A program made the position numbers and the translations under genes. A stretch of DNA of 64,000 nt from Paenibacillus sp. PCH8 (GTDB lineage: Bacteria; Bacillota; Bacilli; Paenibacillales; Paenibacillaceae): positions 1,550,001 through 1,614,000 of the forward strand of contig NZ_PKQK01000001.1 of assembly GCF_002968835.1 (NCBI RefSeq). The letters run 5' to 3'. Under the pieces are notes generated by a model. It was given only the letters and a program-made list of their open reading frames with translations, did not search any database and was not told the DNA's origin. Of this stretch, positions 60,999 through 64,000 are shown one piece after another. Positions within the stretch are counted from its first letter, which is position 1, and the number at the start of each line of letters is the position of its first letter.

Positions 60999-62033
60999 TT
61001 ATTGAGTCACGTTGTCTTCTGTAAGAGTGGGCGAAACACTCACCGAATCACGATAGATAATATTACCCTTCACATGTACACGGCCGAAACTGCGGTTCGG
61101 GTTGCCAACCTTCTTGAGCATGAATTGAACTGCCATACGTGCCATCTGCTCCACATCCACTTCAACGGTCGTCAGCTTGGGATCGGAGAGTGTGGCATAG
61201 ATATCGTTATCGAAACCAACTACGGAGCATTGACCTGGAACCTGAATATTCATGGAAGTCAGCTTCTGAACCAGCAGATGAGCGACCTGATCACAGTTAC
61301 ATACAAAGGCCGTCGGCAATTGCTCCGGCAGATCCATTTCAATAAATGTACCCCGTTCATCACGGTCATTCAGAACCAGATCTGGATTCATCGGTAACCG
61401 ATGTTCCAGCAAGGATTTGTAATAACCGAGGAATCGGTCCTGGATGCTGCTCGTGGAATAGAGGTTACCTACATAAGCAATGTTTCGATGTCCTTGCTGA
61501 ATTAAGTAATTGGTCATCTCGTATGCAGCATAGAAGTTATCGGTAACAACGGAATCGATATCGGAATGTTCATCGTAGAAGTCGAGAAACATTTTGGGAA
61601 CGTCCATCGATCGCACCAGTTCAATATAATCTTTACTAATCTGACCGAGCACGATGAAACCATCCACCTTGTTGTCGCTGTATATCTTGGGCAGGGTTAA
61701 TTCCTCTTCGTCCTCCACATTCAGAATGTGCAGAATCCCGTAATACCCCTGGTCCTCCAGATGTTTGGTAATACGCTGGAACACACGTACATAGAACGAC
61801 TGCGTAGGCCCGGTGAAACGTTCCGGGATAATAACGCCAATATTATGGGTTAAGCCTTCCTTCATCGAACGGGCAGCGGCATTATACCGATAACCCATCT
61901 GGGCGGCAAGCACTTTTATTTTTTCTTTTAATTCGCCACTGACGCCATCTTTATCATTCAATGCTTTCGAGACGGTCACACTGCTGACCCCGAGCTTGTC
62001 GGCGATATCCCGCATGGTGATATTGTTCTTCAG
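60999..62033 (-). CDS. LacI-family transcriptional regulator
   Basis: This is an approximately 344-residue repressor. The N-terminal HTH is ITMRDIADKLGVSSVTVSKALNDKDGVS, with hinge YRYNAAARSMKEG. A periplasmic-binding-protein-like sugar domain follows (NIGVIIPERF ... VDGFIVLGQIS ... VVGFDNDIYATLSDPKLTTVEVD). The start is unusual. The only codon with a proper ribosome site (AAGGAGG, 10 bases) is CTG 62033. ATG 62015 would begin within the HTH region, and TTG 62069 lies upstream of the ribosome site. It probably controls the mannan-type genes upstream (62223-64000). Confidence 0.88.
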   Translation of the reverse strand: MKNNITMRDIADKLGVSSVTVSKALNDKDGVSGELKEKIKVLAAQMGYRYNAAARSMKEGLTHNIGVIIPERFTGPTQSFYVRVFQRITKHLEDQGYYGILHILNVEDEEELTLPKIYSDNKVDGFIVLGQISKDYIELVRSMDVPKMFLDFYDEHSDIDSVVTDNFYAAYEMTNYLIQQGHRNIAYVGNLYSTSSIQDRFLGYYKSLLEHRLPMNPDLVLNDRDERGTFIEMDLPEQLPTAFVCNCDQVAHLLVQKLTSMNIQVPGQCSVVGFDNDIYATLSDPKLTTVEVDVEQMARMAVQFMLKKVGNPNRSFGRVHVKGNIIYRDSVSVSPTLTEDNVTQ

Positions 62034-62222
62034 CTTATGGTCGCCTCCTTCAAGCCGGTATAGGTACAATGTGCTGTCATTATGATTAACGCTTGCTTAT
62101 TCACACATAATAACAATCCATATTAGTATACATCGTTACCCAAGTGGAATAAAGAAATTCTAGCTGATGCTGCGCTATTTTCTAGCATATTTCATCTTTC
62201 CGCTGAAGGTTATCTTCGCAGA

Positions 62223-63407
62223 TTAGACCATTTGCTTCTGGAGAAGCTTCTCGTTTCGTTCAATCAGCTCACCGCGCTGACTGGCGCAGTCCAGGGAACG
62301 ATACGGATCAGCTGGTGTATTGAACGTATAATCGACCAGTTTCTCCAGCGTGGTTGTTGCCACATGACAGCGGGTATCACTGGATGCGTAATAGATAAAG
62401 ACTTCTTCCTTCTCATTGACCACAGCACCGTTGCAGAAAATAACATTGGACACATCGCCTACCCGCTCGTCGTCATAAGGAGCAATGAAGTGACCACCCG
62501 GCTTGGCGATGATACGCGCCGGATTATTCAGATCGGTGGCGAAGGTGTATAACACATAACGCAGGCCTGCTGCGGTGTTCCGTACCCCGTGAGCAATGTG
62601 AATCCAGCCGCGATCCGTCTTGAGCGGAGCAGGGCCCTGGCCGTTTTTGACCTCGTAGACCGTATGATATTGCCGTTCGTCGATGATCGTCTCTTCATGA
62701 ATGACCGGGTTCAAGATATTCTCACACAGACCAAAGGCGATTCCGCCGCCGCTGCCGGTCGAGATGAATCCGTCCTGTGGACGTGTGTAGAAGGCATACT
62801 TTCCATCCACGAATTCCGGGTGCAATACGACATTACGTTGCTGTGGTGAGTTCGTTGTGATGTTGGGCAACCGTTCCCAGCTTGTAAGATCTCTTGTACG
62901 AACCAGTCCTGCCTGTGCAACTGCGCTGGACGTGTCAAAAGCGGGAGCCTCCGGGTCTTTGCGTTCTGAGCAATAGATACCATAGATCCAGCCATCTTCA
63001 TGTTGAACAAGACGCATGTCATACTGATTGGTTTCATCCGCATCGATATCTTCCCAGACTAATGGTTTTCCTGTGAAACGGAACCCGTCAACCCCATTGT
63101 CGCTCTCGGCGAGCGCAAAGATCGATTTACGATCCAATCCTTCGGTACGAATAACCATGATGTATTTGCCATTGAAATAGATGGCTCCAGGATTCAATGT
63201 CGCATTAATGCCCAGGCGTTCCATAAAATGCGGGTTGGTCTTCTCATCCAGATCGAATCTCCAATGCAGCGGTACATGATGGCGAGTGATTACCGGGTAG
63301 TGGTACCGATCATATACGCCATTGTAGAAGGAAGAATTGATCTCATTGGGACGAGTAAGCAGTTGTTCCTGTTTCTCCAGTAACTCCTTGTATTTCCGGT
63401 GTATCAT
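62223..63407 (-). CDS. GH130 family glycoside phosphorylase, likely beta-1,4-mannosylglucose phosphorylase
   Basis: This 394-residue five-bladed propeller protein has the GH130 features [25 protein letters not shown] (catalytic-site Asp and phosphate-site residues), [54 protein letters not shown], and [19 protein letters not shown]. The long GH130_1-like layout favours 4-O-beta-mannosyl-glucose as substrate, yielding mannose 1-phosphate and glucose. The gene overlaps the AGE epimerase gene by 4 bp (ATGA), which supports this. GAGAGGA precedes ATG 63407. Confidence 0.9.
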   Translation of the reverse strand: MIHRKYKELLEKQEQLLTRPNEINSSFYNGVYDRYHYPVITRHHVPLHWRFDLDEKTNPHFMERLGINATLNPGAIYFNGKYIMVIRTEGLDRKSIFALAESDNGVDGFRFTGKPLVWEDIDADETNQYDMRLVQHEDGWIYGIYCSERKDPEAPAFDTSSAVAQAGLVRTRDLTSWERLPNITTNSPQQRNVVLHPEFVDGKYAFYTRPQDGFISTGSGGGIAFGLCENILNPVIHEETIIDERQYHTVYEVKNGQGPAPLKTDRGWIHIAHGVRNTAAGLRYVLYTFATDLNNPARIIAKPGGHFIAPYDDERVGDVSNVIFCNGAVVNEKEEVFIYYASSDTRCHVATTTLEKLVDYTFNTPADPYRSLDCASQRGELIERNEKLLQKQMV

Positions 63408-64000
63408 TCTGATCCCATCCTCTCGATTAGTTCAATGCAAAAACGGCTATTGTGATATGGGCATTTCCACGGTCCGGCAATTTCGCTCTGATCCGGTATA
63501 CCGTTCCCGTCAACCGACCAGTACCATTCCCCACCAGCGCGCTGATCAATGATGTTTTCTTTCGTATAGTTCCACAGACGTTTCACTCTCTCCAGAAATA
63601 ATGGATCACCGGTGCGCTCATATGCGTTATAGAAACCAACCATGGCTTCGGCCTGAACCCACCAGATCCGATTCTCGTCCACATGATTTCCCTCTTGTTC
63701 ATTCATCAGCGAGCCATCTGCGAGCACAGCCACATTGGAGATGTTATAGGCAATATCCGTGACCATCGCGGCATACGCCGGATGTTGTTTCAATCCCAGT
63801 ACGTTCAACGCTTCGTCGATCAGCCAGCTTGCTTCAATGTCATGTCCGAACGAGCGCAGATCGATGATGGATTCCCACTGTTTGTTGAAAAACACCCCGA
63901 GAAACTTCGTATCCTTGTCATACACCCGTTCATATAGAATCCTCAGCAGTCGTTCCAGCGCCGCCTTCACTTGTTGATCCGGCCACACGCTATAGAGCGT
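63404..64000 (-). CDS. AGE-family epimerase, likely cellobiose/mannobiose 2-epimerase (3' part)
   Basis: The frame is open at the right edge, so about 198 C-terminal residues are visible. The (alpha/alpha)6-barrel motifs are [18 protein letters not shown] (with the catalytic His and Glu of the SFGHDIE motif), [27 protein letters not shown] and [16 protein letters not shown] (second catalytic His). Relatives convert beta-1,4-mannobiose to mannosyl-glucose, the substrate of the co-encoded GH130 enzyme. The start codon lies outside the window. Confidence 0.9.
   Translation of the reverse strand, partial: TLYSVWPDQQVKAALERLLRILYERVYDKDTKFLGVFFNKQWESIIDLRSFGHDIEASWLIDEALNVLGLKQHPAYAAMVTDIAYNISNVAVLADGSLMNEQEGNHVDENRIWWVQAEAMVGFYNAYERTGDPLFLERVKRLWNYTKENIIDQRAGGEWYWSVDGNGIPDQSEIAGPWKCPYHNSRFCIELIERMGSE

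Noticed and set aside
62079..62102. cre-like or LacI operator near GCAAGCGTTAAT upstream of the LacI gene
   Set aside because: It matches the cre pattern at only about 10 of 14 positions and shows no clear palindrome, too weak to list as a site.

Overview
The window looks like chromosome of a Paenibacillus. The evidence is a Firmicute-type gene set (Spo0E-like phosphatase, CsbD, GlnR/TnrA-type boxes, yjlC-ndh with a Rex-like site, ykoGHI-like signalling genes), strong AGGAGG ribosome sites, roughly balanced GC, and secreted plant-polysaccharide enzymes (pectate lyase, GH43 with a ricin-type lectin, mannan-type GH130 plus an AGE epimerase). The genus is an inference from gene content; I could not run a search. 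No rRNA, tRNA, CRISPR array, prophage or IS transposase was seen.

Layout. 1-3.1 kb: end of a multispanning membrane protein, a possible exported micropeptide, an FHA/winged-helix protein and a methyltransferase. 3.2-9.4 kb: a surface module (VTC-type polyphosphate polymerase, DUF4956 membrane protein, beta-helix carbohydrate-binding lipoprotein) divergent from an OmpR-type two-component system, with mirror-image promoters between them. 9.6-11.7 kb: a small unknown protein, an SDR and a TetR regulator. 11.7-18.5 kb: nitrite assimilation (nirB-nirD-FNT channel-siroheme methyltransferase) divergent from an ANTAR antiterminator gene and a TrpD2-like gene. The nir leader carries two ANTAR-type hexaloop hairpins, the second of which shares bases with an intrinsic terminator. 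A GlnR-type box lies in front of each transcript. 18.5-21.5 kb: thioesterase, acetate transporter and a decayed extracellular protein. 21.8-25.8 kb: Spo0E-like protein, GlnL-like regulator, a frameshifted amino-acid:sodium symporter with a third GlnR-type box, and a soluble chemoreceptor. 26-30.4 kb: Crp-family regulator, pepT, tautomerase, an old-yellow-enzyme gene with an internal TAG, and an SRPBCC protein. 30.7-36.4 kb: a large hybrid sensor kinase, a BTAD-type response regulator and a photolyase. 36.7-44.3 kb: acyltransferase, HNH protein with a long Ala/Arg-rich linker, TVP38-like, DUF1835, cupin, sugar-nucleotide epimerase and CsbD. 44.5-46.6 kb: yjlC-ndh under a Rex-like site, preceded by a perfect 28-bp palindrome. 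46.9-51.5 kb: YhfK-like protein and a two-component system with two PepSY proteins. 51.9-60.7 kb: GH43 enzyme, ABC exporter, a repeat-rich intergenic region, a leucine-dehydrogenase-family enzyme carrying a minisatellite-encoded insertion, a UPF0316 protein and pectate lyase. 61-64 kb: LacI regulator, GH130 phosphorylase and an AGE epimerase running off the right edge.

How it works together. The most coherent story is nitrogen. Three intergenic sites fit TGTNA-N7-TNACA (nirB promoter, ANTAR gene promoter, glnL/symporter interval), and the ANTAR protein is encoded next to the leader it probably reads. A general nitrogen signal would then set initiation while the ANTAR protein sets read-through. 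A second theme is dispersed non-coding DNA: two copies of a structured element, each about 65 bp upstream of a minus-strand gene, a MITE-like nested inverted repeat, and a symmetric array of 24-bp motifs. Several genes are broken by single-base homopolymer changes or one nonsense change, so part of the apparent gene decay may be sequencing error.
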